A stretch of DNA of 64,000 bases from a virus: IMG/VR virus record IMGVR_UViG_3300025098_000012, positions 162,699 to 226,698 of that record. The stretch is one strand, 5' to 3'. Shown in pieces: positions 17,348 to 26,139 of the stretch (its first letter is position 1; each line of letters starts with the position of its first letter). The translations under genes and the position numbers were made by a program. The notes under the pieces are model-generated. The model was not told the DNA's origin, made no database searches, and was given only the letters and a program-made list of their open reading frames with translations.

Positions 17348-17639
17348 TCCTCTCAAAAAGGGTTCTAGGGTCTTTGACCGTCTCCAAAATAACCTCATCG
17401 CCATCGCTCCCACAAGCGTCTTTCCCGATGAGTGTTCCTTGTCGGGTAGCTCTCACAAATAGGTGTTGAGAAATCCAAAACATACGAGAGTCATGTTTTG
17501 TTGATTTTAACCCACACTCAGAAAGAGCGTTGGTGATGACGATGAGGGTCATCATCTCATGTTCAGATTTTTGAATCTCGGTCAGTCCGTAAGCAGACCA
17601 CTCCCTTCGACCATTAACTTTCTCGGTGAGCGTATTCAT
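17316..17639 (-). CDS. Paralog family protein C, 107 aa
   Basis: A third, inverted copy of the family, with VNGRREWSAYGLTEIQ near the start, SECGLKSTKHDSRMFW in the middle and LFERIRVIWGNRYP at the end. The inversion next to the direct pair suggests local duplication and rearrangement. Function unknown. Confidence 0.6.
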   Translation of the reverse strand: MNTLTEKVNGRREWSAYGLTEIQKSEHEMMTLIVITNALSECGLKSTKHDSRMFWISQHLFVRATRQGTLIGKDACGSDGDEVILETVKDPRTLFERIRVIWGNRYP

Positions 17640-17823
17640 TCCTAATGTACCTCAACTTTGCTTCATACTCATCATTTGCAAACAATACATCAATCTCTAC
17701 TTGTGCTTGAGAGGGTGATGACTGCACGATTTTTTCTGCTTCAAGGTCAAGATGATCCAAAGGCTTTGCAGAACCAGTGATGCGAGCATAGGTGTAAGAT
17801 TGAATTAGTTGGTCGATGTTCAT
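17614..17823 (-). CDS. Hypothetical protein, 69 aa
   Basis: It starts MNIDQLIQSYTYARITG; this ATG follows GGAGGAAG in gene sense, so I prefer it to a longer upstream frame. The protein is helical and acidic, ending RYIRNEYAHRES. Its end overlaps the start of paralog C by 26 bases. No family recognised. Confidence 0.55.
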   Translation of the reverse strand: MNIDQLIQSYTYARITGSAKPLDHLDLEAEKIVQSSPSQAQVEIDVLFANDEYEAKLRYIRNEYAHRES

Positions 17824-17845
17824 TTCTTCCTCCATAAGTGGGTGG

Positions 17846-18097
17846 TTAAGACTCGTTATATGATTTAACATCTTCCATCCCATAAGTCCGTACACCTTCT
17901 TTAGCAAACTCACGAGCGATAAGATACTCAGCGAGCTGTCCATTCAGCGTTTCTATACGCTCATCTACATACTCATAAGGGTCATTTCTCTCTTTCCAAC
18001 CTTCGTACCAGTCAATCATCCTTTGGTGTGCTTCGATTTGTGCGTTGATATGATCTATTTTAGATATGTCTATTGTGTATCTTAGTAAAGGGTTCAA
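17846..18097 (-). CDS. Hypothetical protein, 83 aa, TTG start
   Basis: No ATG fits the frame start, but a TTG at 18097 lies six bases after a perfect AAGGAGG, which decides the start. The product is a helical, charged protein (HINAQIEAHQRMIDWYEGWK). It is divergent from the topoisomerase gene. Function unknown. Confidence 0.55.
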   Translation of the reverse strand: MNPLLRYTIDISKIDHINAQIEAHQRMIDWYEGWKERNDPYEYVDERIETLNGQLAEYLIAREFAKEGVRTYGMEDVKSYNES

Positions 18098-18111
18098 TAG
18101 ATACCTCCTTG

Positions 18112-18124
18112 TAGTTCATTTATA
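18112..18124 (+). promoter_or_regulatory. P1 promoter-like motif before topoisomerase
   Basis: Plus-strand TAGTTCATTTATA about 28 bases before the topoisomerase start. This plus-strand example helps fix the sense orientation of the P1 motif. Confidence 0.5.
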
Positions 18125-18151
18125 ATACCACTAAAGAAAAGGAGAATGAAT

Positions 18152-19579
18152 ATGCCTACACCACAAGAAGAAAGAAAAATCTCTGCGTTTCAACGCAAAG
18201 CCCTCACAGCTTTTAGGTCGCTTTTGAAAGACCTCAAAAGTTATGGTGCTCAAGCTAAGTCCGAGCATAAAGGTCGAGGACAAGCTGTTATCAATAAGAG
18301 AAAAAGACACATAGTTAAGTCGATTAAGACGCTCCCTCAAGTTCTCACCTTCATGGAGAAGTTTGTCGGATCAGACGAAGTGAGCGATAAAGCATACTCT
18401 TGGAGGAACACTACCCTTTATCTCATTCGTGATCACTTGGCAGGTCAAAAGACGCTAAAAGAGGTGAGCGAGACATTCAAAAAAAACAGCATCCGATCCT
18501 TCAAAGCACTAGAAATCCACAAGAGACAAGCACCTCTTAAGTCAATCATCCCTGTAGAGCTTAGAGCTTACTTACCCGACACAATCACTATTGATGTAGA
18601 CGATGAGGGATATATTAAGACGATCAACGATATGTTCGGCAATAAGACTTACACTTTAGCCGAGAAGATCAAGTCTCAAAAGAAGCTCATCAAAAAGTAC
18701 AACACAATCGTTAAGCTCATTAAAAGGGATCTCAAATCGAGAGATGAGATGACTAAGTTATCTGCAATCATCACTTCAATCATCATGGAAACAGGGATAA
18801 GACCAGGACAGATTGGAAATGGGATTGTAGAAACAGTAGACGACCAAGAAGTTCAAGTTGAAACCTTCGGAGCGATCACGCTGAACACATCTCATGTTAG
18901 CTTTGTGAGGAATAACTTTGCCGAGCTAAGTTTCAGAGGGAAGATGGGAACTGTAAACACAGCGTCCATCTCAAACTCAGCAATCGTCAAAGTGCTGAAA
19001 GATTATGTGGATAATGCTCTTTCATCTGGTTCAGATTACATTTTCATTACGAGTGAAGGTGAAAGGTTCACCTACCAAGACCTCATAAAATACTTTAGGA
19101 CTAACTTTAAGGGATTTAAGATCACTGATTTTAGGAAACTAAGGGCGACACAAGAAGTTTTTGACGGACTCCAAGAAGAAAGAGATTCAATGCTTCGGAG
19201 GATTAAAGAGGTCGCAGAGATGGAGACAGAGGATTTGACTCAGCGTGTTGTTGAGATCGTAGCCGAAACGATCAATAAAGCACACGAGAGGGCACAAGTG
19301 GCTTTGAGCCACGATAGTGGAACAACGACTAAGAAATCGTACATCAACCCCGAAGTTCTACTAAGGTTCTTGAGTACAGCTTCAATGCAAAGCACTCTCA
19401 AAGAGAGCATTACGACAGGTAAGACAAAGCTCCACTTTGACCCTATGATGTTCGTTCGAGAGGCGACTCGAACAGCAGGATTGCGTATGATTTCTGCATC
19501 GGGGAGGACGCTAGAGAGTATAGATACAATCATTGATATGTTAGAGCATATTTTTGATGGTGGTATAGTAGAAGGTTGA
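18152..19579 (+). CDS. DNA topoisomerase IB-like protein
   Basis: The 475-residue protein carries the type IB catalytic set in order. These are Arg in METGIRPGQ (R217), Lys in FRGKMGT (K264), Arg in TDFRKLRAT (R328), His in LSHDSG (H387) and the nucleophile Tyr in KKSYINP (Y397). Family enzymes relax supercoils by cutting one strand through a 3'-phosphotyrosine; integrases share the fold, but the GKMG strand and SYINP tail favour topoisomerase. An N-terminal region of about 200 residues replaces the usual small N-domain. I chose the second ATG since AAGGAG is seven bases away. Confidence 0.8.
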   Translation: MPTPQEERKISAFQRKALTAFRSLLKDLKSYGAQAKSEHKGRGQAVINKRKRHIVKSIKTLPQVLTFMEKFVGSDEVSDKAYSWRNTTLYLIRDHLAGQKTLKEVSETFKKNSIRSFKALEIHKRQAPLKSIIPVELRAYLPDTITIDVDDEGYIKTINDMFGNKTYTLAEKIKSQKKLIKKYNTIVKLIKRDLKSRDEMTKLSAIITSIIMETGIRPGQIGNGIVETVDDQEVQVETFGAITLNTSHVSFVRNNFAELSFRGKMGTVNTASISNSAIVKVLKDYVDNALSSGSDYIFITSEGERFTYQDLIKYFRTNFKGFKITDFRKLRATQEVFDGLQEERDSMLRRIKEVAEMETEDLTQRVVEIVAETINKAHERAQVALSHDSGTTTKKSYINPEVLLRFLSTASMQSTLKESITTGKTKLHFDPMMFVREATRTAGLRMISASGRTLESIDTIIDMLEHIFDGGIVEG

Positions 19580-19601
19580 AACCCTAAAAAGAGGATGTGT
19601 T

Positions 19602-20225
19602 ATGACTAACATTAATGGCATCAAGACCGACCCGAATAAACAAAGAGGCAAGAACACATTTGGTGGAGGGAATGAAAATTCTCTTTACATTCCGATGTCG
19701 GACATCGAGCAAGAGTTCATCGCTCGTCTTGTTGAGCAGGGAGAAATCTTGGTCGAGTTTCATGGTTGGGGTACGGTTCAGCCTATCGTGACCTTTGGTG
19801 ATAAGGTCATCCATGCTCACATTAAAATCTTGTTCCATAATGCTCCCCCTCCCCCTGGCAAACCTGTTCCTTTCTTTGACATGGATCTTCGGACTCAATC
19901 GGGGATCAGTCTCTACAGACAAAAGATGCCGACATCTTATGGCAACACACCAATCACCATCTCTAACGAGGTTGAACTTGAAATGGTGTGGGATATAGCC
20001 CTCAAATATATTGATCCGAAGCTCATCAAGACGCTCATGCCCCAAGTGAGAGGGTTTACGACAAGGCTTGAAGATCGAGATACGCACGACATCACTGTAA
20101 CTGGTAATATGAGACTTAATAAAGAGCAGGTTAAGTCAGCTCATAGCCTTCATCAGAGCGAACAGAACATCAAAGTATATGATGAAAATAAGCTCGCTGA
20201 GTCGATCACTAAAATCTCAAAGTAA
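19602..20225 (+). CDS. Hypothetical protein, 207 aa
   Basis: It follows the topoisomerase by 22 bases with a GAGGATG ribosome site. The middle is beta-rich with a proline run (HNAPPPPGKPVPFFDMDL), and the end is helical. Nothing recognisable. A long antisense frame overlaps it but lacks a ribosome site. Probably co-transcribed with the topoisomerase. Confidence 0.6.
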   Translation: MTNINGIKTDPNKQRGKNTFGGGNENSLYIPMSDIEQEFIARLVEQGEILVEFHGWGTVQPIVTFGDKVIHAHIKILFHNAPPPPGKPVPFFDMDLRTQSGISLYRQKMPTSYGNTPITISNEVELEMVWDIALKYIDPKLIKTLMPQVRGFTTRLEDRDTHDITVTGNMRLNKEQVKSAHSLHQSEQNIKVYDENKLAESITKISK

Positions 20226-20561
20226 TAGTCTATAGGGGTGTTTATCCCACTTAACTTTAACTGCACCTTTAGGGAGAGTACATTCAGTTCTCTTGTCTTT
20301 ATCTAGGTAGTAGACCTTACGATTAGAAGATTTCTCGTAGTATTTACTCCCTAGCCGATAGAGAGTCCACTTTAGATTGTGCTTGGCTTTTAGTATGAGA
20401 TTGCTTGGGTATAGTTCTTCAAGAATGTAGCCCATTTCATCCTCATACTCTTTAAGAGACTTATATCGCTTCTCTCCATCTTGAGAGTTCACATAACAAG
20501 ACTCATTTTTATAGACTATAAATACATCGTCTTTCATGTTGTATGTAAGAACGGATTTCAT
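20217..20561 (-). CDS. Hypothetical protein, 114 aa
   Basis: It starts MKSVLTYNMKDDVFIVYKN; this ATG follows GGGAGTC in gene sense, and longer frames would run into the divergent flavoprotein gene. The protein is lysine- and tyrosine-rich, ending HPYRLLL. Its end overlaps the previous gene by nine bases. Function unknown. Confidence 0.55.
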   Translation of the reverse strand: MKSVLTYNMKDDVFIVYKNESCYVNSQDGEKRYKSLKEYEDEMGYILEELYPSNLILKAKHNLKWTLYRLGSKYYEKSSNRKVYYLDKDKRTECTLPKGAVKVKWDKHPYRLLL

Positions 20562-20575
20562 AAAGGTAGACTCCC

Positions 20576-21241
20576 ATGAAGATTTTGATTGTAAGCACAA
20601 CCACGCATAGGGATAAATCAACTAGCAAAATGGTGCTAAGTAAACTGTCAGATAAACTAAATGAAAAGCATGATATAGACTTCATTGATGCAAATGATCT
20701 TCACATCGTTCCTAATCTTAGTTGTTATTCTGATGGGAAAATGAACTGTGCTAATCCAGACGCAGGTAAATATAGATGTTGGGCACATAAACTTAGTCAT
20801 GACAACCCCGATGATTATCGGGGGAAAGATGAGATGAACATCATTTATGACGCTTTAGATTGGTGCGACTTGGTAATATGGGGAACGAGTGTTCGTTGGG
20901 GTAGTCATTCAGCCTTGATGCAGAAGATCATAGAGCGTATGAATACCCTTGAAAACCAACAAACAGTATATGGAGAGAAGAACCCTTTAGAGGGTAAGAA
21001 ATGTGGTGTTGTGGTAACTGGACAGCATTATAAGGCACAATCGGTATCTGAACACCTCATCACACAGTTCGGGTGGATTGGTTTTGATACAGACCCCTCT
21101 TATGTTTTGACTTGGCAGAAATCCCAAGACATACACCTAGAGCAAGAAGATGATAACAACGACCCTCTTGAAGCATATCTCAAATCTAAAGAGGGCAAGG
21201 CACAAGTAGATAACTTCCTTTCATTCATGGAGATCAAATGA
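20576..21241 (+). CDS. Flavodoxin-fold NAD(P)H-dependent FMN reductase-like protein
   Basis: The 221-residue protein has the flavodoxin-like reductase layout. An N-terminal strand and FMN phosphate loop ([20 protein letters not shown]) come first. The central strand [20 protein letters not shown] matches the P.R.G..S flavin loop of this family, and a later strand is [11 protein letters not shown]. Family members reduce flavins or quinones with NAD(P)H. Its TGA overlaps the ATG of the GMP reductase gene (ATGA), so the two are coupled. Substrate is unknown. Confidence 0.7.
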   Translation: MKILIVSTTTHRDKSTSKMVLSKLSDKLNEKHDIDFIDANDLHIVPNLSCYSDGKMNCANPDAGKYRCWAHKLSHDNPDDYRGKDEMNIIYDALDWCDLVIWGTSVRWGSHSALMQKIIERMNTLENQQTVYGEKNPLEGKKCGVVVTGQHYKAQSVSEHLITQFGWIGFDTDPSYVLTWQKSQDIHLEQEDDNNDPLEAYLKSKEGKAQVDNFLSFMEIK

Positions 21242-22722
21242 GAATCGAAACAGACTTTAAACTCGACTTTAAAGATGTGTTGTTTAAGCCTAAGAGGTCT
21301 ACCCTCACATCACGCAAAGATGTGAAACTATCTAGGGAGATTAAACTCCCTCACAGTAAAAGAATATGGGAGGGTGTACCTATAGTAGCCGCTAATATGG
21401 ACACCGTAGCTACCTTTGAAGCAGGTAAAGTCCTCACCGACCTCCACATGATGGTCTGTCTCCATAAGCATTACACCGAAGAACGATACATGGAGATATA
21501 TGATTGGGTGTATTCCAATCAAGGATGTGGCTACGCTCCATATTGGGCTTACTCTATGGGTATCTCAGACGAAGAATTTGATAGACTTGTGCGTATTCAA
21601 GATAAGACCAATGGAATGATCCTCACGATCTGCATTGATGTGGCTAATGGGTATACAGAGCGTTTCATTGAGTTTGTCGCTAAGGTAAGGAAAAAGTATC
21701 CACTCTCCATCATCATCGCAGGGAATGTAGTCACAGCAGAAATCACTGAACAGTTGATCTTAGCAGGTGCTGACATCGTAAAGGTTGGGATTGGTTCGGG
21801 ATGCTTCGTTGCTGGTACACCTATCCTCACCAATAATGGACTCAAGGCGATTGAGGAAGTTGAGGTAGGAGATAAAGTAATGACTCACATGGGTCGTGAG
21901 CGTACTGTGTCGAACACCTTCACCCATACCGATAAGAATCTACTCGTTAATGTGAATGGTATCAAAGCGACACCAAACCATGAGTTCTATGTGGTACATA
22001 AGTCTGATGCAGATAAGGTGAATGACGAGAACATCCATGAGTACGCAAAGTGGGTTCGAGCTGATGAACTGACCTATTCACATTATCTTTTAGAAGCACC
22101 CTCATTTAGTCTCATAGAAATCAATACCCTAGAAACAGAACCTAACCCATCGGGGATCGCCTATGACCTTGAGGTCGAGGAAGATCACTCATATACGATT
22201 GGGGAGAATAGGACTGTAGTTCATAACTCAGCGTGTACGACCAGAATACAGGCAGGTGTAGGTTATCCACAGTTAAGTGCTGTTATTGAGTGTGCTGATG
22301 CCGCTCATGGTTTAGGTGGACGCATCATGTCAGATGGTGGTTGTACCTGTCCTGGTGATGTAGCTAAGGCATTTGGTGGTGGAGCTGACTATGTGATGCT
22401 TGGGGGTATGCTCGCAGGACACACCGAGAACCTTAGACTTGATGAAGATGGAAACGCACTCTTCTATGGTATGTCATCAGACACAGCCATGAACAAGTAT
22501 CATGGTGGTGTTAATGACTATCGTTCGTCAGAAGGACGCACAGTAGCCATTGAGCGTAAAGGTTCAATCAAAGATACCCTCCAAGACATACTTGGAGGCA
22601 TCCGATCAACCTGTACTTATATTGGTGCAAGCGAGCTAAGAGAACTGAGTAAATGCACGACATTCATTCGTGTTCGTCAGCAATATAACTCTGTGTTTGA
22701 GTCTAGGACGCTTAAGTCTTAG
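21238..22722 (+). CDS. guaC: GMP reductase interrupted by an in-frame mini-intein
   Basis: The flanking parts align closely with bacterial Gua[58 protein letters not shown], then [35 protein letters not shown] and YGMSSDTAM. The enzyme converts GMP to IMP and ammonia with NADPH. A 142-residue intein (precursor residues 189-330) separates GIGSG from SACTTR, two residues before the catalytic cysteine (C333). Spliced, the enzyme is 352 residues, near the 347 of E. coli GuaC. The unspliced precursor should be inactive. ATGA overlap couples it to the flavin reductase. Confidence 0.93.
   Translation: MRIETDFKLDFKDVLFKPKRSTLTSRKDVKLSREIKLPHSKRIWEGVPIVAANMDTVATFEAGKVLTDLHMMVCLHKHYTEERYMEIYDWVYSNQGCGYAPYWAYSMGISDEEFDRLVRIQDKTNGMILTICIDVANGYTERFIEFVAKVRKKYPLSIIIAGNVVTAEITEQLILAGADIVKVGIGSGCFVAGTPILTNNGLKAIEEVEVGDKVMTHMGRERTVSNTFTHTDKNLLVNVNGIKATPNHEFYVVHKSDADKVNDENIHEYAKWVRADELTYSHYLLEAPSFSLIEINTLETEPNPSGIAYDLEVEEDHSYTIGENRTVVHNSACTTRIQAGVGYPQLSAVIECADAAHGLGGRIMSDGGCTCPGDVAKAFGGGADYVMLGGMLAGHTENLRLDEDGNALFYGMSSDTAMNKYHGGVNDYRSSEGRTVAIERKGSIKDTLQDILGGIRSTCTYIGASELRELSKCTTFIRVRQQYNSVFESRTLKS
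21802..22227 (+). mobile_element. Mini-intein (HINT domain, no endonuclease) in guaC
   Basis: The 142-residue insert has the splicing blocks. Block A is [10 protein letters not shown], with Cys1. Block B is [13 protein letters not shown], with the TxxH motif. Block F is [15 protein letters not shown], and block G is TVVHN followed by Ser+1. The penultimate His and terminal Asn are both present, so it should splice. There is no LAGLIDADG or HNH domain between blocks B and F, so it is a minimal intein that cannot move by itself. Boundaries follow from Cys1 and the HN/S junction, and removal restores an uninterrupted GuaC sequence. Confidence 0.93.
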
Positions 22723-22979
22723 TAAGCACCTGCGATGTGCTTGATTTCTTCTTCAACCCTCATGGAGAGCGTATACCAACGCTCTGCTAAGTCAGCATAG
22801 TAGCGATCCTCCACATCTCCTCTGAATGAAGGCATCTTTTCAAGTTCACGCTCCATCTCTTGCATAGCCTTTAAGACTTTTTCTGCCGACTTACGAATCG
22901 GTGTTGAAGATTGCTTCTGTTCAAGTCTAGCAATCCTAGACTCAAGATTTCTTATCGTTTCTTCCGCTGTTCTTCTCAT
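22719..22979 (-). CDS. MRRSA-tag family protein, 86 aa
   Basis: It begins [20 protein letters not shown], a diverged copy of the shared N-terminal tag. A second helical segment follows ([17 protein letters not shown]) and a short end. It starts just before the end of the superoxide dismutase gene, with another possible ATG six bases upstream; GAAAGG spacing favours MRR. It lacks the long leader seen in other family members and depends on the upstream gene. Function unknown. Confidence 0.65.
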   Translation of the reverse strand: MRRTAEETIRNLESRIARLEQKQSSTPIRKSAEKVLKAMQEMERELEKMPSFRGDVEDRYYADLAERWYTLSMRVEEEIKHIAGAY

Positions 22980-22981
22980 GT

Positions 22982-23593
22982 TCATAATCCTTTCGAGGCA
23001 TAGCCCCAACTTAATAGATTGTCGATTACTTGCTCTAGGAACTCTTTACGACCATTCTCATAGTCGGGGTAATAAGCGTGTTCCCATAGGTCAATGGTTA
23101 AGATAGGTCGATGACCTCTCATCATTGGTGTGTTTTGATTTAGAGTCGAATAAACTCTAAGCTCGCCTGTCTTAGTCTCGGCTAACCAAACCCAACCAGA
23201 ACCGAAATGACTCGTTCCTTCAAGGATAAGTTCATCTCTAAGTTCTGAGTATCCACCAAAAGTCTTATTAACTTTACCTTGAAAAGATCTTGAGGTGTCC
23301 TCATATCTAATAGGTTTAGGGGAGAGACAGTTCCAATAAAAAGCATGGTTCCAGACACCACCACCAAAGTCGATTACAGACTGTTTGATTTCTTGTGGTA
23401 TCCACTTTGGGTTAGATATGAGTTGATAGAGGCTACCTACTCGTTCAAGCATTTCTGGATATTGCTCAAGAGTCGTATTGAGCTTATCTACATATCCTTT
23501 CTGGTGTGAAAGGTGATGTAGCCTCATAGCCTTTTCAGAGATAATAGGCTCAAGAGCGTCATACTTATATGGTAGTGGTTGTAGTTTAATCAT
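22982..23593 (-). CDS. Iron/manganese superoxide dismutase
   Basis: The 203-residue protein matches the Fe/Mn-SOD family along its length. It has PLPYKYDALEP at the start, RLHHLSHQKGYV with the first metal His (H26/H27), GGGVWNHAFYW (H83), FGSGWVWL and LTIDLWEHAYYPDYENGR (D168, H172). All four ligands are present, so it should be active in dismutating superoxide. NQNTP near residue 152 resembles the Gln position of Mn-type enzymes. There is no signal peptide, so it is cytoplasmic. Phage-encoded SODs are uncommon. It is co-directional with the GNAT-like gene upstream. Confidence 0.92.
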   Translation of the reverse strand: MIKLQPLPYKYDALEPIISEKAMRLHHLSHQKGYVDKLNTTLEQYPEMLERVGSLYQLISNPKWIPQEIKQSVIDFGGGVWNHAFYWNCLSPKPIRYEDTSRSFQGKVNKTFGGYSELRDELILEGTSHFGSGWVWLAETKTGELRVYSTLNQNTPMMRGHRPILTIDLWEHAYYPDYENGRKEFLEQVIDNLLSWGYASKGL

Positions 23594-23607
23594 ATTAAGA
23601 TCCTACT

Positions 23608-24156
23608 TTATGGTCGTTTAAGTATAGCTAGGCATAATCCAGATGAAGGGTATTTACGACCTAGTGATGCCCATACTCGTTTAGCATCATTGCTAGTTGA
23701 ACCTGTTTCCATACAACCATCTGGAACAAATATAAAAGGCTGACCTACTTTATTCCAGTAAGTTCTAGCAAAAGTAAGGTACATATCAGTTCCTATTTTC
23801 TTACCTTTGTATTCATCTTTAATTGCAGTATTGTAAACTGAAAGGATAGGGGCATAAGGTCTATCCTTCCAATCATTCTGAACAAGGTGCGGGTATTTGT
23901 TCAAAAGTTTTTGAACATCATTAGAACATTTTAGGCTCTCAACCTGTGATATGTCTTGCCCCATGATAGGGTTTAGTTTTTTTTCATTTAACCCACCTTG
24001 TATTTGACCAATGCGTTTACGACCATGAAAAATGACAAGTTGATAAAAACTCCCAACATTACCCTTAACAGTGTACTTGATCTTTTCATCTCTCAATGGG
24101 TTAGCTATCTCTAATCTCTTTGCATATTTACTAGCTACTCTTTGATATGGTTTCAT
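23608..24156 (-). CDS. GNAT-like acetyltransferase-type protein with RVASKY tag
   Basis: It starts MKPYQRVASKYAKRLEIANP; this ATG follows AAGGAA, and a P1 motif lies upstream. The RVASKYAK segment is the recurring tag. The middle contains AIKDEYKGKKIGTDMYLTFA, like the acetyl-CoA-binding motif A of GNAT proteins. Toward the end, TSNDAKRVWASLGRKYPSSG resembles tails of phage GNAT-like proteins. The substrate is unknown, and the GNAT call is moderate. Confidence 0.5.
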   Translation of the reverse strand: MKPYQRVASKYAKRLEIANPLRDEKIKYTVKGNVGSFYQLVIFHGRKRIGQIQGGLNEKKLNPIMGQDISQVESLKCSNDVQKLLNKYPHLVQNDWKDRPYAPILSVYNTAIKDEYKGKKIGTDMYLTFARTYWNKVGQPFIFVPDGCMETGSTSNDAKRVWASLGRKYPSSGLCLAILKRP

Positions 24157-24194
24157 CTGTTTATTCCTTATATGCCTAATCATATAAGTATAGT

Positions 24195-24209
24195 GATAAA
24201 TAAACTATT
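24195..24209 (-). promoter_or_regulatory. P1 promoter-like motif
   Basis: Gene-sense AATAGTTTATTTATC, about 40 bases upstream of the 24156 start. It also lies between this gene and the divergent SbcD-like gene, whose sense reads GATAAATAAACTATT. Confidence 0.45.
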
Positions 24210-24223
24210 GAAAGGTTAAATCT

Positions 24224-25198
24224 ATGATAAAGCTACTATGGAGAACCGATGTCCACATGGGGGATAAAACACCACGCAGACGCACAGGGAACTGGACGGA
24301 TGATGTGGTCAACAAGCTCAAGTGGATTGGTGATCTCGCTAAAGATAAAGAGATTGATGCTGTTCTTGATGGAGGAGACTTCTTTGATGTCAAATCACCT
24401 ACCAAGAATAGCCATAGTTTAGTCCGTAAAGCGTGTGAAGCACATGAGCATTACCCTTGCCCTACTTATGGTCTAGTCGGCAACCACGATGTAAAATATG
24501 GGAACATAGACTACCTACCCGAACAGCCTCTAGGTGTCCTATTCTCATCGGGTGTGTTCAAGCAGTTTGGGGATGATGTAGAAATCAACTTTGAAAAAGA
24601 TGGTGTCAAAGTTCGTGTCGTGGGTGTGCCTTATCATGGTGTCATCTATGACTTTGATCGGCTCAAAAACATAAAGAAGAAAGATGAAGACTACCTGTTA
24701 GTAGCTTGCCACTTGTTAGCCCGACAAGGTAAGACAGGATCTATGTTTGAGAATGAGGATATAATCGGATATGACTTCCTCAACGAAAACACAGAGGTTG
24801 ACGGTTGGTTCTTTGGTCATTGGCACAAAGACCAAGGGATCTCCACGCTCTTAAATGGAGCGAGGGTAGTCAATGTAGGGTCATTAACTAGAGGCTCTTT
24901 GCACCTTGATGACTTAGACCGTAGACCTTGTGTGGTAGAGGTTCAAGCGACCAAAGAGTCGCTTAACTTCATCAGACACGATGTTCCTGTACGAGATGCC
25001 AATGAGGTATTCAAAATAGAGGAAACAGTGCGTGAGAAGGAAGATAAGCAACGCATGGAGGACATCGTAGACAAGATGAAAGCTGTAGCCACATCGGGTT
25101 GGTCTGAACTGACTCTTAAAGAGCGTGTAATGCAGACTATGGGTTCAAATGGAGCTAAGGAGATGGCTATCTCTTACCTTGAACGAGTCGAGGAATAA
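24224..25198 (+). CDS. SbcD/Mre11-like recombination nuclease subunit
   Basis: The 324-residue calcineurin-like phosphoesterase has metal-binding motifs in order: WRTDVHMGD (D9, H11), DGGDFFD, GNHD, ACHLL and FGHWHKD. T4 gp47 and cellular SbcD use these to cut DNA ends together with an SMC-type ATPase. The matching ATPase here is the truncated SbcC-like protein at 2882, 20 kb away. Length is similar to gp47. It is divergent from the GNAT-like gene. Confidence 0.85.
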   Translation: MIKLLWRTDVHMGDKTPRRRTGNWTDDVVNKLKWIGDLAKDKEIDAVLDGGDFFDVKSPTKNSHSLVRKACEAHEHYPCPTYGLVGNHDVKYGNIDYLPEQPLGVLFSSGVFKQFGDDVEINFEKDGVKVRVVGVPYHGVIYDFDRLKNIKKKDEDYLLVACHLLARQGKTGSMFENEDIIGYDFLNENTEVDGWFFGHWHKDQGISTLLNGARVVNVGSLTRGSLHLDDLDRRPCVVEVQATKESLNFIRHDVPVRDANEVFKIEETVREKEDKQRMEDIVDKMKAVATSGWSELTLKERVMQTMGSNGAKEMAISYLERVEE

Positions 25199-25241
25199 GA
25201 TTAAAGAGATCACTTATGAGGGGGGGTGTAAATAAACTATT
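25199..25241 (-). repeat. Truncated copy of the P1/leader module
   Basis: Between two convergent genes lies gene-sense AATAGTTTATTTACA, a C run, then CTCATAAGTGATCTCTTTAA, matching the leader of copies A and D. No ribosome site or MRRSA start follows; the sequence runs straight into the SbcD-like stop. It looks like the remnant of a lost MRRSA cassette, or a promoter for antisense RNA. Confidence 0.5.
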
Positions 25242-26097
25242 AATAGCGATCTTTATCAATAGCGTCTTGGTCAATCTCAACAAAGATACCGTACTCTACC
25301 TCAGCCAAAACATGAGCGATGATATGTCTATCGTCCTTAATCTCTAAACCTCTGACCATGTAGTCATGCTCAAGGATCTCAATGTGAGTGAGGTTGTGAT
25401 ACTCTGGTATATCGTATTCGACCTCATGCTGTACATCACCAAAAGCGAGATTAAGCTGATCGTCATCCATATTCCTAAGAATGTTGCCCTTGATGTTCTT
25501 GGTGATAGCATCACAAAGATTTCTTACTGAACTCGGATCATCATCGAGGTACATATCAGCAAGGTTCATATCAGCAAGGTTCTCAAGCTCGTCTAGCTCA
25601 ACCTCAATAGCCATCTTAACAAGAAGACCTGTAGTACCCTCAATAGAATCATTTTCGGGGTAATTTGGACTGCTTGGGTGAAGCGAAGAAGGAACTTCCA
25701 CCTCGATCTCGCCCTTAACTTTTTTGAGTTCCATTTTGAGTACATCACCATCTACTATTAAAGAAGAGAGAGCGTGTAAAAACTTGTTTGCTTCCTTTTT
25801 GCTTGTGCCTGGAAGCAATGTTTGAACTGCTTGTAGTCCTGTACCTGCGAGTTTATTTCGTGCAGTACGACTAGTAATCCTGTCTGCATCCCGATCAGAG
25901 AGATACATATCTGCATCCCGATCATAATACTTTCCCTCACTAGGGTCATAATAAAGGATCTCCCCTCCTTTAAACTGAAATGGACCTTCCATTCCCTTTA
26001 ATGGGGTGTAGCGATCTTGGTCAAGGCGAGGCATACGGAACTTTCCCATCATTTCTTCGTGGTGTCTTTTAGCTGACGCTTTTCTAATTGAAGCCAT
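25240..26097 (-). CDS. Hypothetical protein, 285 aa
   Basis: It has a basic N-terminus (MASIRKASAKRHHEEMMGKF), a central region with DRDADMYLSDRDAD repeats, and acidic C-terminal strands (HVLAEVEYGIFVEIDQDAI). No family recognised. The ribosome site AAGGAAG is good, and a P1 motif lies about 45 bases upstream. A virion-associated role is possible only by analogy with other P1-driven genes. Confidence 0.55.
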   Translation of the reverse strand: MASIRKASAKRHHEEMMGKFRMPRLDQDRYTPLKGMEGPFQFKGGEILYYDPSEGKYYDRDADMYLSDRDADRITSRTARNKLAGTGLQAVQTLLPGTSKKEANKFLHALSSLIVDGDVLKMELKKVKGEIEVEVPSSLHPSSPNYPENDSIEGTTGLLVKMAIEVELDELENLADMNLADMYLDDDPSSVRNLCDAITKNIKGNILRNMDDDQLNLAFGDVQHEVEYDIPEYHNLTHIEILEHDYMVRGLEIKDDRHIIAHVLAEVEYGIFVEIDQDAIDKDRY

Positions 26098-26139
26098 AAT
26101 ACACTTCCTTTCTAATTTTCCTGTTCATAACTTGGTATC

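Noticed and set aside
19584-20087. 167-codon antisense frame opposite the 207-aa gene
   Set aside because: The plus frame has a ribosome site and follows the topoisomerase gene closely; the antisense frame has neither context nor recognisable sequence.
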